Origin: Muribaculaceae bacterium
GTDB lineage: Bacteria > Bacteroidota > Bacteroidia > Bacteroidales > Muribaculaceae
Direction of reading: 5' to 3'
NCBI GenBank assembly: GCA_022509165.1
Contig: JAFLTT010000012.1
Span: 33,097-97,096 of the forward strand
Length of the DNA stretch: 64,000 bases
Below the pieces are notes generated by a model that had not been told where the DNA came from, searched no databases, and was given only the letters and a program-made list of their open reading frames with translations. Both the position numbers and the translations under genes were made by a program. Each line of letters starts with the position of its first letter. Position 1 is the first letter of the stretch. This document shows, piece after piece, positions 18,243 through 28,509 of this stretch.

Positions 18243-19874
18243 ATGAAGCGAAACGGAAATTCCGTTGCACCTCAAAAGATAGGACTCCTGGCTGAGACAA
18301 GTTGGGAAGTATGCAACAAAATAGGCGGTATTTATACCGTATTATCCACCAAAGCAAAGGTACTGCAGGAAGCATATAGCGAAAGCTTAGTATTTATAGG
18401 GCCGGATGTTTGGAACACTGAAAATCCATCGCCCAGTTTCAAAGAAACAAAAACCCTCTTCAAAAATTTCAGTAAGAAAAAGATCACGGATTTCAATATT
18501 TCCGTGAGATGTGGAAGATGGAACATTCCGGGTTCACCCCAGGTGATTCTTGTAAAATTTGATGGTGTATATCCCCATCTTGACTCCATTTTTGCCACTA
18601 TGTGGGAGAAATTCGGGGTTGATTCAATGCATGAATATGGAGACTATCGGGAAGGCTGCGCTTTTGCAGTGGCCTCAGCGGTTGTGATAAGAGAACTTGC
18701 TGAGCATCTCGGTATAGATTCCAAAGAAGTGTTCGGCCATTTCAACGAATGGACCACCGGTATGGGTCTTCTTTACCTCCGGATGATCATGCCCGAGGCA
18801 GCCACACTGTTCACCACTCATGCCACAAGCATCGGAAGAAGCATTTGTGGCAACGGTAAACCGTTGTACGATTATTTCGATGGTTATGACGGCGATCAGA
18901 TGTCGCGTGAACTAAACATGGAGGCTAAGCATAGCCTTGAAAAGACAGCAGCAAAAATGGCCGACTGTTTCACAGCAGTGAGTGAACTGACAGCCAGAGA
19001 GGCAGCTAAACTTCTTGACATCCGTCCTCAGGCAGTGACCCCTAACGGATTCGAACCCGGATTTGTGCCGGGCCAGAAGAAGTATTCAGCCCTTAGGAAG
19101 GCCGGCAGAGCCAAAATTCTGGAGATAGCAGAAAAACTGAAAGGTAGAAAATTTGCGGATGATGTGTTGATAGCAGCTACATCAGGTCGTAATGAATATC
19201 GCAATAAAGGTCTTGACATATATCTTGATGCCTTGGCACAACTCGAAAGCCAGGCACCTGAAAAAGATATTCTTGCCTTGGTGCTTGTTCCGGCATGGGT
19301 AGCCTATGCCGATATGAGTCTTGGAGAAACCGACTATATCACTCATCATCTCCATAACATGGATTCCGATTCCGTAGCCCGGAGGATTGATACCCTTGAA
19401 AGAGAGAAGGCGATAGGAAGAAAAGTAAATGTGATATACATTCCTTGCTATCTTGACGGTAATGACGGAATAGTCAACATCTCATATTACGACCTTCTTC
19501 CGGCCATTGATATCACTGTTTTCCCCTCATACTATGAACCGTGGGGTTACACTCCACTTGAAAGTATAGCATTCGGTATTCCGACTATTACAAGCGACAA
19601 GAGCGGTTTCGGACAATGGATATTGGAGAATACCACCGACTCGATTGCAGCATCGGGAGTAGAAGTGGTGCCACGCACCGATTCCAATTATCATGAAGCT
19701 GCCAGGGAAATTGCAGTTGAACTTAAACAATATATGATGTCTTCAAAAGAGGCAAGGGCACACTCTAAGGAAGCGGCCTTAGCCACAGCTGAGAAGGCAG
19801 ACTGGAAATATTTTATTGATTTCTATTTCGAGGCATTTAAAATAGCCGACGAAAGAAGAAACCAAAGACTTTAA
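18243..19874 (+). CDS. glycogen synthase, GT3 (eukaryote-like) family
   Basis: A 543-residue glycosyltransferase that extends alpha-1,4-glucan. The N-terminal ETSWEVCNKIGGIYTVLSTKA (GGIY at 28-31) is the donor-site motif of GT3 synthases, which resemble animal and yeast glycogen synthase rather than the ADP-glucose GT5 enzyme GlgA. The C-terminal half holds the E-X7-E motif (EPWGYTPLE, E432 and E440) followed by SIAFGIPTITSDKSGFG. UDP-glucose as donor is inferred from the family. It lies 27 bases before a glucan phosphorylase, the pair known from Bacteroides. Confidence 0.93.
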   Translation: MKRNGNSVAPQKIGLLAETSWEVCNKIGGIYTVLSTKAKVLQEAYSESLVFIGPDVWNTENPSPSFKETKTLFKNFSKKKITDFNISVRCGRWNIPGSPQVILVKFDGVYPHLDSIFATMWEKFGVDSMHEYGDYREGCAFAVASAVVIRELAEHLGIDSKEVFGHFNEWTTGMGLLYLRMIMPEAATLFTTHATSIGRSICGNGKPLYDYFDGYDGDQMSRELNMEAKHSLEKTAAKMADCFTAVSELTAREAAKLLDIRPQAVTPNGFEPGFVPGQKKYSALRKAGRAKILEIAEKLKGRKFADDVLIAATSGRNEYRNKGLDIYLDALAQLESQAPEKDILALVLVPAWVAYADMSLGETDYITHHLHNMDSDSVARRIDTLEREKAIGRKVNVIYIPCYLDGNDGIVNISYYDLLPAIDITVFPSYYEPWGYTPLESIAFGIPTITSDKSGFGQWILENTTDSIAASGVEVVPRTDSNYHEAAREIAVELKQYMMSSKEARAHSKEAALATAEKADWKYFIDFYFEAFKIADERRNQRL

Positions 19875-19901
19875 AACGTATTTTATCTAAAATAGAAACA
19901 T

Positions 19902-22472
19902 ATGAAATTGCAGGTAAGTAACACAAATGAGCCCGTATGGCGTAGTCTTACTGTAAGTGCGAAACTCCCCAAAGAGCTTTCAGCCCTTGAGGAGCTATCG
20001 AAAAATCTATGGTGGGTATGGAACAGTGAAGGTAAGAAACTTTTCCATGACCTCGACCCGAAAATCTGGAGAGCAGTGGGTGAGAATCCGGTGATGCTTC
20101 TTCAGAAGATCAGCGCTACCCGTCTCAATGAGGTGATGAAAGACTCAGCGATGATGGAGAGAATCAAGAAAGTATATGCCGACTTCAAGGAATATATGGG
20201 AGAAAAGATGCGTACAGACATTCCCTCTGTATCATATTTCTCAATGGAGTATGGTCTCTGCAACTGTCTTAAGATATATTCCGGCGGTCTTGGGGTATTG
20301 GCCGGTGACTATATCAAGCAGGCTTCAGACAGCAAGGTAAGAATGACAGCTGTAGGTTTCCTCTACAGATATGGATATTTCGCACAATCCCTTTCAATCG
20401 ATGGCCAGCAGGTGGCAAATTACGAACCACAGAACTTTGAGCAGCTTCCCATCGAACAGGTGATGGGTGAAGATGGTCAGCCTATGATCCTCGAGGTACC
20501 ATACCCCGGCCGTATCATCTATTGCCACGTATGGCGTGTGAATGTGGGTAGGATGAAACTTTATCTGCTCGACACTGACTTTGATATGAACTCGGAATAC
20601 GACCGTCCGATCACCCACAAACTTTATGGCGGTGACTGGGAAAACCGTATGAAACAGGAATATCTGCTCGGTATCGGCGGTATCTATATGCTCAATCGCC
20701 TTGGCATCAAGACTGATATCTACCATGCTAATGAAGGTCATGCAGCATTGCTGAACCTCCAGCGCCTTGTAGACTATGTACAGAACGACCATCTGCCCTT
20801 CAATGTAGCCCTTGAGGTGGTACGTGCAAGTTCACTCTATACCGTTCACACTCCGGTGCCCGCAGGCCACGACTATTTCGAAGAGAGTCTGCTTGGAAAA
20901 TACCTGGGTGAATACCCAGCCAAATTAGGCATCTCATGGACTGACCTTATGAACATGGGCCGTGAGAATCCCGACACTCCGGAGAAATTCTCAATGAGTG
21001 TATTTGCGCTCAACACATGTCAGGAAGCCAACGGTGTGAGCTGGCTGCACGGCGAGGTTTCAAAGAAGATGTTTGCCGGTGTATGGAAAGGCTACGGACC
21101 TGATGAAAGCCATGTTACTTATGTCACCAACGGTGTGCACATGCCTACCTGGGCTGCTTCAGAATGGAAAGCCTTCTATGCTAAATATCTGGGCGACCAG
21201 CTGTTCTACGACCAGAGCAATCCCGAGGCCTGGAAAGGTATCTTCAATGTGCCGGATGAAGAAATCTGGAACATGAGAATGACCCTGAAGCATAAATTCA
21301 TCGACTTCGTAAAGGGTGACTTCAAGGAAAAATGGCTTAAGAATCAGGGTGATCCGGGTGCTGTGGTAAGCATTCTTGAAAAGATAAATCCCAATGCACT
21401 TATCATTGGTTTCGCAAGAAGATTTGCCACATACAAGCGTGCCCACCTTCTCTTCACTGACCTCGACCGTCTTGCAAAGATTGTAAACAACGATCAATAT
21501 CCGGTACAGTTCATCTTCTCCGGAAAGGCACACCCTGCTGACGGTGCAGGCCAGGGCCTTATCAAGAGAATCGTTGAGATCTCAAGAATGCCTCAGTTCC
21601 TTGGTAAGATCATCTTCCTGGAAGACTATAACATGATAGTGGCCAAACGCCTTGTATCAGGTGTAGATATCTGGCTCAACACTCCTACCCGTCCTCTTGA
21701 AGCATCCGGTACATCGGGTGAAAAGGCTGAGATGAATGGTGTGCTCAACTTCTCAGTGCTCGACGGATGGTGGTATGAAGGCTACAAGTTTGATGAACTT
21801 GCCGGTTGGGCCCTCACTGAAAAACGTACTTATACCGATCAGGCTCAGCAAGACCGTCTTGACGCCGCTACCATTTACTCTATGCTTGAAAACGAGATTG
21901 TACCTCTCTATTTCAAGAAGAATTACAAGGGATACAGTCCTGAATGGATAGACAGAATCAAGAGAAGTATCGGTCACATCGCTCCTCATTTCACAATGAA
22001 GCGCCAGCTCGACGACTATATTTCACGTCTCTATGTGCCGGAAGCAAAACGTGCAGAGAAACTGAAAAAGAACGACTTTGCAAAGGCTCGTGAAATAGTT
22101 GCCTGGAAAGAAAATGTGGCATCAAAATGGAATGATGTGCAGATTCTTAGCGTAGAGGCTAATGAAACACAGACACCTGCAGGTGCAGCCAAGAGTTCAG
22201 GCGACAAGGTATTCATCAAAGTAGTGGTGGATACTAAGGGTCTCGGCGATGCTATCGGTATCGAACTTGTAAGATACCGCGACATAGACGGTCAGTCAGA
22301 ATTCATGGGTACCATACCATTCAAGGCAGTAAGTCATGAAGGTGATATCTATACATTTGAATACAACCATAAACTGGAGCATGTAGGAGCGTTCCGTTAT
22401 TCATTAAGGATGTATCCGAAAAATGCGGATCTGCCCCATAGAATGGACTTCGCCTACACTCGTTGGTTCTAA
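19902..22472 (+). CDS. glgP: alpha-glucan (glycogen) phosphorylase, GT35
   Basis: An 856-residue enzyme releasing glucose-1-phosphate from glycogen or maltodextrin. It belongs to the shorter alpha-glucan family of phosphorylases. An N-terminal DUF3417-like segment ([16 protein letters not shown]) precedes [34 protein letters not shown] and the PLP-lysine region [14 protein letters not shown], with K608 as the expected Schiff-base lysine. The C-terminal 130 residues look like an extra beta-rich domain. Probably cotranscribed with the synthase; a perfect terminator follows. Confidence 0.95.
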   Translation: MKLQVSNTNEPVWRSLTVSAKLPKELSALEELSKNLWWVWNSEGKKLFHDLDPKIWRAVGENPVMLLQKISATRLNEVMKDSAMMERIKKVYADFKEYMGEKMRTDIPSVSYFSMEYGLCNCLKIYSGGLGVLAGDYIKQASDSKVRMTAVGFLYRYGYFAQSLSIDGQQVANYEPQNFEQLPIEQVMGEDGQPMILEVPYPGRIIYCHVWRVNVGRMKLYLLDTDFDMNSEYDRPITHKLYGGDWENRMKQEYLLGIGGIYMLNRLGIKTDIYHANEGHAALLNLQRLVDYVQNDHLPFNVALEVVRASSLYTVHTPVPAGHDYFEESLLGKYLGEYPAKLGISWTDLMNMGRENPDTPEKFSMSVFALNTCQEANGVSWLHGEVSKKMFAGVWKGYGPDESHVTYVTNGVHMPTWAASEWKAFYAKYLGDQLFYDQSNPEAWKGIFNVPDEEIWNMRMTLKHKFIDFVKGDFKEKWLKNQGDPGAVVSILEKINPNALIIGFARRFATYKRAHLLFTDLDRLAKIVNNDQYPVQFIFSGKAHPADGAGQGLIKRIVEISRMPQFLGKIIFLEDYNMIVAKRLVSGVDIWLNTPTRPLEASGTSGEKAEMNGVLNFSVLDGWWYEGYKFDELAGWALTEKRTYTDQAQQDRLDAATIYSMLENEIVPLYFKKNYKGYSPEWIDRIKRSIGHIAPHFTMKRQLDDYISRLYVPEAKRAEKLKKNDFAKAREIVAWKENVASKWNDVQILSVEANETQTPAGAAKSSGDKVFIKVVVDTKGLGDAIGIELVRYRDIDGQSEFMGTIPFKAVSHEGDIYTFEYNHKLEHVGAFRYSLRMYPKNADLPHRMDFAYTRWF

Positions 22473-22493
22473 ACAATATATGTTGTCTAACAT

Positions 22494-22526
22494 ATCCGCC
22501 GGGTCGAAAGACTTGGCGGATTTTTT
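22494..22526 (+). terminator. intrinsic terminator after the phosphorylase gene
   Basis: ATCCGCC and GGCGGAT form a perfect 7-bp stem, with further weak pairing inside (GGTC/GACT, GAAA loop), followed by six T. Confidence 0.9.
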
Positions 22527-22602
22527 GTATATTGCAACGAATTTCGAGGCGATACCCACGTTTCGACACTGTAAGAAAGTAATCATTAAAATCTAAATAC
22601 AG

Positions 22603-24759
22603 ATGAAAATTTATAAAACCGACGAAATCAAAAACATTGCCCTGATAGGCTCGAAAGGGTCGGGCAAGACTACCCTTGCGGAATCAATGCTCTTCGAGAG
22701 CGGAGTGATTAAACGCAGGGGTACAATCGAAGCAGGAAATACAGTCACCGACTATTTCCCCGTGGAAAAGGAATATGGATATTCAGTTTTTTCCACAGTA
22801 TTCAATACAGAATTCAACGGCAAGAAACTAAACGTAATAGATTGTCCGGGAGCAGACGACTTTATCGGAAATACATATACAGCACTGGGAGTGTGTGACA
22901 CCGGTGTGATAGTAGTAAATTCAGAATATGGTGTGGAGGTAGGTACCCAGAATATATACAGGGTGACTGACAAGCTGAAAAAACCGATTATCTTCTGCCT
23001 AAACCATATGGATGGCGAAAAAGTGGATTATGATGCTCTCATCGAACAGATGAAGGAACATTTCGGCAACAAGGTGGTGCCGGTGCAATATCCTATTGAG
23101 ACAGGCCCGAATTTCCATGCCATGATCGATGTGCTGCTCATGAAGAAATATGAGTGGGGTCCCGATGGAGGAGTACCCACCGTCAGCGACATACCGGCCG
23201 ACCAGATGGATAAGGCTAATGAACTCCACAATGCTCTTGTAGAGGCAGCAGCCGAAAACGATGAGAGCCTGATGGATAAATACTTCGAGGAAGGTCATCT
23301 TTCAGAAGATGAAATGCGCGACGGTATCCGTAAAGGTTTGATCGACCGCAGCATTTATCCTGTATTTATCGTAAGCGCCATTAAAGATATGGGCGTGCGC
23401 AGGATGCTTGAGTTCCTTGGCAATGTTTGTCCCTTTGTGAATGACATGCCGCCGGTTAAGACCACTGCAGGTGTTGACGTTAAGCCGGATTCAAACGGAC
23501 CTCTTTCCGTATTTATCTTCAAGACTTCGGTAGAACCGCATATCGGTGAGGTATCTTATTTCAAGGTAATGAGCGGCACACTTAAAGCAGGAGACGACCT
23601 TGAGAATGTAACCCGTGGAGGTAAAGAACGTCTTGCACAGATTTTCACAGTTTCAGGACAGATCCGTAATGCCGTAGACCAGCTGGATGCAGGTGATATA
23701 GGTGCCGCTGTGAAACTGAAGGATGTACGCACAGGCAATACACTTGATGCAAAAGGATGCGACTATCAGTTTGATTTCATAAAATACCCGGCTCCCAGAT
23801 ATATCAGAGCCATCAAACCTGTTTCAGAAAGTGACTCTGAAAAACTAATGGGTATCCTCACAAGGATGCATGAGGAAGATCCCACCTGGCTGGTAGAGCA
23901 GAGTAAGGAATTGAAACAGACACTGGTAAAGGGTCAAGGTGAATTCCATCTCCGTACACTCAAATGGAGGATTGAAAATAACGATAAACTTCCTATCGAA
24001 TTCATAGAACCGAAGATACCTTATCGTGAAACTATTACCAAGGCTGCACGTGCCGATTACCGTCATAAGAAACAGAGTGGTGGTTCAGGTCAGTTTGGTG
24101 AGGTTCATCTAATTATCGAACCCTATACCGAAGGTATGCCTGAACCTGATGCATACAAATTCGGCAGTCAGGAGTTCAAACTGAATGTACGTGACAAGCA
24201 GGAAATACCTCTGGATTGGGGTGGCAAGTTAGTAGTTTACAACTGTATAGTAGGTGGTGCCATAGATGCACGTTTCATCCCTGCTATTGTTAAGGGTCTG
24301 ATGGATCGTATGGAACAAGGACCTCTCACCGGCTCATATGCACGTGACGTAAGAGTTATGATTTACGACGGTAAGATGCACCCGGTAGACTCCAATGAAA
24401 TATCATTCCGTCTGGCAGGCCGTAATGCCTTCTCTCAGGCCTTCAAGGCAGCTAACCCGAAGATCCTTGAACCGGTATATGATGTGGAGGTTCTAACTCC
24501 GGGCGATACTATGGGCGACGTAATGAAAGACCTCACAGGTCGTCGTGGCGTTATCATGGGTACTGAATCTGAGAGCGGAATCGAAAAACTCAATGCCAAG
24601 GTGCCTCTGAAAGAGATGTCTTCATATTCTACTTCTTTGAGTTCAATCACCGGCGGCCGCAGTTCATTCTCGATGCAGTTTGCTTCTTATGAACTTGTTC
24701 CGGGTGATGTACAGGAGAAACTCCTCAAAGAATACGCTGAGACTCAGGAAGAAGACTGA
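22603..24759 (+). CDS. fusA2: EF-G paralogue (EF-G2 type) without catalytic histidine
   Basis: A 718-residue protein with all five EF-G domains. The P-loop is intact (GSKGSGKT, residues 16-23). The G3 motif is DCPGADDF (80-87), where canonical EF-G has DTPGHVDF: A84 replaces the catalytic histidine. The G4 motif is NHMD (134-137) in place of NKMD. Domain IV and V are complete (KKQSGGSGQFGEVHLIIEP near residue 490, SYSTSLSSITGGRSSFSMQF near the end). Bacteroides thetaiotaomicron has a paralogue of this kind reported to support translation without GTP hydrolysis and to be needed for gut colonisation; orthology is inferred. It sits alone between two terminators, right after glycogen genes. Confidence 0.9.
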   Translation: MKIYKTDEIKNIALIGSKGSGKTTLAESMLFESGVIKRRGTIEAGNTVTDYFPVEKEYGYSVFSTVFNTEFNGKKLNVIDCPGADDFIGNTYTALGVCDTGVIVVNSEYGVEVGTQNIYRVTDKLKKPIIFCLNHMDGEKVDYDALIEQMKEHFGNKVVPVQYPIETGPNFHAMIDVLLMKKYEWGPDGGVPTVSDIPADQMDKANELHNALVEAAAENDESLMDKYFEEGHLSEDEMRDGIRKGLIDRSIYPVFIVSAIKDMGVRRMLEFLGNVCPFVNDMPPVKTTAGVDVKPDSNGPLSVFIFKTSVEPHIGEVSYFKVMSGTLKAGDDLENVTRGGKERLAQIFTVSGQIRNAVDQLDAGDIGAAVKLKDVRTGNTLDAKGCDYQFDFIKYPAPRYIRAIKPVSESDSEKLMGILTRMHEEDPTWLVEQSKELKQTLVKGQGEFHLRTLKWRIENNDKLPIEFIEPKIPYRETITKAARADYRHKKQSGGSGQFGEVHLIIEPYTEGMPEPDAYKFGSQEFKLNVRDKQEIPLDWGGKLVVYNCIVGGAIDARFIPAIVKGLMDRMEQGPLTGSYARDVRVMIYDGKMHPVDSNEISFRLAGRNAFSQAFKAANPKILEPVYDVEVLTPGDTMGDVMKDLTGRRGVIMGTESESGIEKLNAKVPLKEMSSYSTSLSSITGGRSSFSMQFASYELVPGDVQEKLLKEYAETQEED

Positions 24760-24785
24760 TAATAAAATAATATCAGATAAAGTGA

Positions 24786-24815
24786 ATGGCTTGCCGGTAC
24801 GGCAAGCCATTTTTT
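24786..24815 (+). terminator. intrinsic terminator after the EF-G paralogue
   Basis: ATGGCTTGCCG and CGGCAAGCCAT form a perfect 11-bp stem around a GTA loop, followed by six T. Confidence 0.93.
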
Positions 24816-24937
24816 AAGTTCGTATGTTTGCAGTCTGAAAGGGATGTAGACATATGAACTTAGGTCTTTTCTGGAAAAACTCATTAGAACTATTTTACAC
24901 TTGAAATGTTAATAATGATAAAAGAAATACAATCATT

Positions 24938-27529
24938 ATGAACTTCAATAATTTCACCATCAAGAGTCAGGAGGTGATTCAGAAGGCAATCGACCTTACC
25001 CGACAGAACGGACAGCAGTTGATTGAACCCGTTCATATCTTAAAAGCCCTGATAGGGGAGAGTGAGACTATAGTGAATTTCGTTTTCCAGAAATTGGGAG
25101 CAAATCTCAATTCGGTGAATATCGCCATCGACAATGATATAAAATCGTTGCCGAAAGTGAGCGGAGGTGACGTTACTCTCAGCCGTGAATCAAACGATGC
25201 ACTGCAGAAAGCGATCGATTTCTCGAAATCAATGGGAGATGAATATGTGTCGGTAGAAGCAATCCTGATGGGTATACTACGGACACGTTGCAAGGCATCC
25301 CAGATTCTTAAAGATGCCGGCATCACAGAAGATGGCCTGAAGGCTGCCATCAATGAGTTGCGTAAAGGCAATAAGGTGACCCAGCAAAGCGCAGAGGAGT
25401 CTTACCAGGCTCTTTCGAAATATGCCATAAATCTCAACGACCGTGCCAGAAACGGCAAACTCGACCCTGTAATCGGACGTGATGAGGAGATACGCCGTGT
25501 ACTCCAGATACTGTCAAGACGTACAAAGAACAACCCGATGCTGGTAGGAGAACCCGGAACAGGAAAAACAGCCATTGCAGAAGGTCTTGCCCATAGAATA
25601 GTAAGAGGAGATGTACCCGAAAACTTGAAGAGCAAACAGATCTATTCACTCGACATGGGTGCTCTGGTGGCCGGTGCAAAGTATAAAGGAGAGTTTGAAG
25701 AACGTCTGAAAGCCATTGTAAATGAAGTGACACAGAGCGATGGCGAAATAATTCTCTTTATTGATGAGATACATACTCTGGTAGGTGCCGGAAAGGGAGA
25801 AGGCGCAATGGATGCCGCCAATATCCTCAAGCCTGCTCTTGCCCGCGGTGAACTCCGTTCGATCGGCGCCACCACACTTGATGAGTACCAGAAATATTTC
25901 GAAAAAGACAAGGCACTGGAGCGTAGGTTCCAGAAAGTGATGGTGGATGAACCTGACGAACTGGCTGCAATTTCCATTCTCAGAGGTCTTAAAGAGAGGT
26001 ACGAGAACCACCATAAGGTGCGTATCATGGATGAAGCCATTATCGCGGCAGTTCAATTGTCAGTTAGGTATATCACCGACCGTTTCCTGCCTGACAAGGC
26101 TATAGACCTGATAGATGAGGCTGCTTCTAAACTGAGACTTGAAATGGACTCCATGCCTCAGGCTCTCGATGAGGCATCACGTAAGATCAAGCAACTTGAG
26201 ATAGAACGCGAAGCCATAAAGAGGGAAGGCGATGACTATAAGATCAAGGAGATTGACGAAGATCTTGCCAATCTGCGTGACACTGAAAAATCACTTCTCG
26301 CCAAATGGAAGGCTGAAAAGGAGGAAATCAATAAGATTCAGCAGAACAAAATTGACATAGAGCAACTTAATCATGAGGCTGAAAGAGCCGAAAGAGAGGG
26401 CGACTATGCCAAGGTGGCTGAAATCCGTTATAGCAAAATCAAACAGAAAGAGGAGGAAATAAAGCAATTCCAGGAGAAACTTCATCAGATGCAGGGAGAA
26501 GGTGCCTTGATCAAGGAGGAGGTAGATGCCGAGGATATCGCTGAAATCGTAAGTCGTTGGACCGGTATACCTGTAAAGAAAATGGCACAGAGCGAGAAGG
26601 AAAAACTTCTTCACCTTGAGGAAGAGCTTCACCACCGTGTCATCGGCCAGGAAGATGCCATCAAGGCTGTAAGCGATGCCGTGCGTCGTTCACGTGCAGG
26701 CCTTAACGACCCGCGCCGTCCTATAGGAAGTTTCATATTCCTCGGCACCACCGGTGTTGGTAAGACTGAACTTGCAAAAGCCCTTGCCGAATATCTTTTC
26801 GACGATGAGGATATGATGACCCGTATCGATATGTCGGAGTATATGGAGAAACATTCCGTATCTCGTCTGGTTGGAGCGCCTCCGGGATATGTGGGTTATG
26901 AAGAGGGTGGTCAGCTCACAGAGGCTGTGCGTCGTAAACCTTACAGTGTAGTGCTCTTCGATGAGATCGAGAAAGCCAATCCCGATGTATTCAATATCCT
27001 TCTGCAGGTGCTTGATGACGGCCGTCTAACAGATAACAAGGGACGTTTCATCAACTTCAAGAACACTATCATCATTATGACCTCTAACGAGGGATCCAAC
27101 ATAATCCGTGAGAACTTCGCGAATATGAAGGAGGGCGAGAGAGAAGAGGTGATCTATAAGAGTAAACAGGATGTGATGGACCTGCTGAAAATGAAGATCC
27201 GTCCGGAATTCCTCAACCGTATAGATGAAATAGTGCTCTTCACACCGCTCGATAAGAAGGAGATCCAGGAAATAGTTGACCTCCAGGTGAAGGGTGTTCA
27301 GAAGATGCTGGCTTCCAATGGTGTTACTTTGGAGGTTACAAAACCGGCTCTTGAACTTCTGGCAGAAGATGGTTATGATCCTGAATTCGGTGCACGTCCT
27401 GTGAAGCGTACCATTCAGAGAATGGTTCTCAACCAGTTGTCGAAAGATATACTTGCACAGAAAGTGAACCGTGACAAGCCTATCAAGATTGACCGCAAAG
27501 GTGATGAATTGATATTTGTGAATGAATAG
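24938..27529 (+). CDS. clpB: ATP-dependent disaggregase ClpB
   Basis: An 863-residue Hsp100 protein. Order: N-terminal Clp repeats ([17 protein letters not shown]), AAA-1 with Walker [10 protein letters not shown] near residue 204 and [12 protein letters not shown], a coiled-coil middle domain (about 410-530, rich in Glu/Lys/Arg), AAA-2 with [14 protein letters not shown] near residue 602 and [14 protein letters not shown], and the C-terminal D2 small domain. The long middle domain separates it from ClpA and ClpC. With DnaK it rescues aggregated proteins. Monocistronic with its own terminator; a TATGTTTG at 24823-24830 could be a -7 box but no -33 box was found. Confidence 0.97.
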   Translation: MNFNNFTIKSQEVIQKAIDLTRQNGQQLIEPVHILKALIGESETIVNFVFQKLGANLNSVNIAIDNDIKSLPKVSGGDVTLSRESNDALQKAIDFSKSMGDEYVSVEAILMGILRTRCKASQILKDAGITEDGLKAAINELRKGNKVTQQSAEESYQALSKYAINLNDRARNGKLDPVIGRDEEIRRVLQILSRRTKNNPMLVGEPGTGKTAIAEGLAHRIVRGDVPENLKSKQIYSLDMGALVAGAKYKGEFEERLKAIVNEVTQSDGEIILFIDEIHTLVGAGKGEGAMDAANILKPALARGELRSIGATTLDEYQKYFEKDKALERRFQKVMVDEPDELAAISILRGLKERYENHHKVRIMDEAIIAAVQLSVRYITDRFLPDKAIDLIDEAASKLRLEMDSMPQALDEASRKIKQLEIEREAIKREGDDYKIKEIDEDLANLRDTEKSLLAKWKAEKEEINKIQQNKIDIEQLNHEAERAEREGDYAKVAEIRYSKIKQKEEEIKQFQEKLHQMQGEGALIKEEVDAEDIAEIVSRWTGIPVKKMAQSEKEKLLHLEEELHHRVIGQEDAIKAVSDAVRRSRAGLNDPRRPIGSFIFLGTTGVGKTELAKALAEYLFDDEDMMTRIDMSEYMEKHSVSRLVGAPPGYVGYEEGGQLTEAVRRKPYSVVLFDEIEKANPDVFNILLQVLDDGRLTDNKGRFINFKNTIIIMTSNEGSNIIRENFANMKEGEREEVIYKSKQDVMDLLKMKIRPEFLNRIDEIVLFTPLDKKEIQEIVDLQVKGVQKMLASNGVTLEVTKPALELLAEDGYDPEFGARPVKRTIQRMVLNQLSKDILAQKVNRDKPIKIDRKGDELIFVNE

Positions 27530-27556
27530 TCAAGTTAAATCCTATATAAAAATAGA

Positions 27557-27593
27557 AGAGGTCCGGCTGATGTCAGCCGGGCCTCTGATTTTA
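27557..27593 (+). terminator. terminator after clpB, possibly bidirectional
   Basis: AGAGGTCCGGCTGA pairs with TCAGCCGGGCCTCT (14 bp with one G-U) over a TG loop, followed by GATTTTAT. The minus-strand gene at 27633 ends just beyond it, so it may serve both. Confidence 0.8.
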
Positions 27594-27632
27594 TATCCTG
27601 ATTTCGGAGGATTATCCGAGAGATGATTCTTT

Positions 27633-28100
27633 TCAGATAATCTCAGTGATCACGCCCTGTGGAGAGATTTTGAAAGCTCTTGGATTTACATCCGTTCCAT
27701 AGGTTTTGAACACGTTGGGTGAAATCTGGTTGTAGGAATAATTGATATCTGATTTTACGCCGTCGAGTTTAATGATTTCATTCATTAATCTTTCATCAGA
27801 ATCTGTGCAGATGCTTATGAACTCAACGTTTTCTGAAGAATCCTGGCCGTATTTCAGGCTAAGGTTTCTGTTTGCTATTCTGGATGCCGGTTTATTCGGG
27901 TTCCAGAAACTGATTACTTTGGTTTTTTGTTCGGAGTTAGCGTCATACACGACGTTAGTTCCTTGAATGGTCTCGATTTTTGGAGCAACTTTTCCGATTT
28001 CAATCTTATCGTCAACCGAAATAGCTGAAGTAAGGAAAGCGGCTGCAATCATCGAGAAGAAAAAATGTTTAAACTTCACAATAAAATGTTTTAGTTCCAC
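27633..28100 (-). CDS. secreted thioredoxin-fold protein lacking the CxxC pair
   Basis: Up to 155 residues from a GTG at 28100; a second GTG 21 bases in (KFKHFFFS) and an ATG at residue 17 are alternatives. The N terminus is a signal peptide (FFFSMIAAAFLTSAIS). After it, KVAPKIETIQGTNVVYD, KVISFWNPNKPASRIANRNL and GTDVNPRAFKISPQGVI follow the TlpA/AhpC-type thioredoxin layout. The active-site WCxxC is replaced by WNPNKPAS, while the cis-proline region (VNPRAF) is retained. A redox role is therefore unlikely. It has a strong promoter and a leader of about 110 bases. Confidence 0.6.
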   Translation of the reverse strand: MELKHFIVKFKHFFFSMIAAAFLTSAISVDDKIEIGKVAPKIETIQGTNVVYDANSEQKTKVISFWNPNKPASRIANRNLSLKYGQDSSENVEFISICTDSDERLMNEIIKLDGVKSDINYSYNQISPNVFKTYGTDVNPRAFKISPQGVITEII

Positions 28101-28213
28101 ATAGTCTGTTTACGCGCCACCAAGGCGACTCACAGACGTTACTTCTCTCTATGTTTTATCACAACATTATAACAAACAACAGTGTTAAAAAGTTGTGTTG
28201 TAAAACATATTTT
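28101..28213 (-). promoter_or_regulatory. leader with hairpin, thioredoxin-like gene
   Basis: Between the predicted start of transcription (about 28213) and the start codon, GTCTGT and ACAGAC (8-25 bases from the GTG) can pair around an inner CGCC/GGCG stem. The hairpin lies directly upstream of the start codon and could mask it. No known riboswitch class was recognised. Confidence 0.35.
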
Positions 28214-28217
28214 GTTG

Positions 28218-28249
28218 CAAAATTACAGATAGAATCCACAAAATCCAAA
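28218..28249 (-). promoter_or_regulatory. promoter of the thioredoxin-like gene
   Basis: Minus strand: TTTG (28249-28246), 20-base spacer, TAATTTTG (28225-28218), an exact consensus match. The remainder of the 28101-28509 gap is A/T-rich with no open frame of note. Confidence 0.75.
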
Positions 28250-28432
28250 TTTTTTCTTCTTTTTTTCAATAACTACGAATTATCAAAAAGATAGAAAAAC
28301 TCTGAAACCCTTTAGTGGAGAAGGATAGAATTATAGATGAGGCTGTGATTTGAAGTCACATTCTTTAGGAATAAAAAAACTCTTAAGGAAGCCATTTGTA
28401 GCAACAAAAAGGTATTTTTTACAAAATTTTGC

Positions 28433-28450
28433 AATTTCGTGACTGAAATT
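28433..28450. promoter_or_regulatory. inverted repeat upstream of the pullulanase promoter
   Basis: AATTTC, six bases, GAAATT, ending 10 bases before the -33 box of the pullulanase promoter. The position suits an activator or repressor site; no regulator can be named. Confidence 0.35.
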
Positions 28451-28460
28451 TGTCTTTTTC

Positions 28461-28492
28461 TTGTTTTGGAAATAGATACTTATTTATTTTTG
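28461..28492 (+). promoter_or_regulatory. promoter of the pullulanase gene
   Basis: TTG (28461-28463), a 21-base spacer and TATTTTTG (28485-28492), matching TAnnTTTG. The start codon at 28510 is 17 bases further, which argues against the longer frame from 28450. Confidence 0.7.
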
Positions 28493-28509
28493 CAAAAACA
28501 AAACAATCC

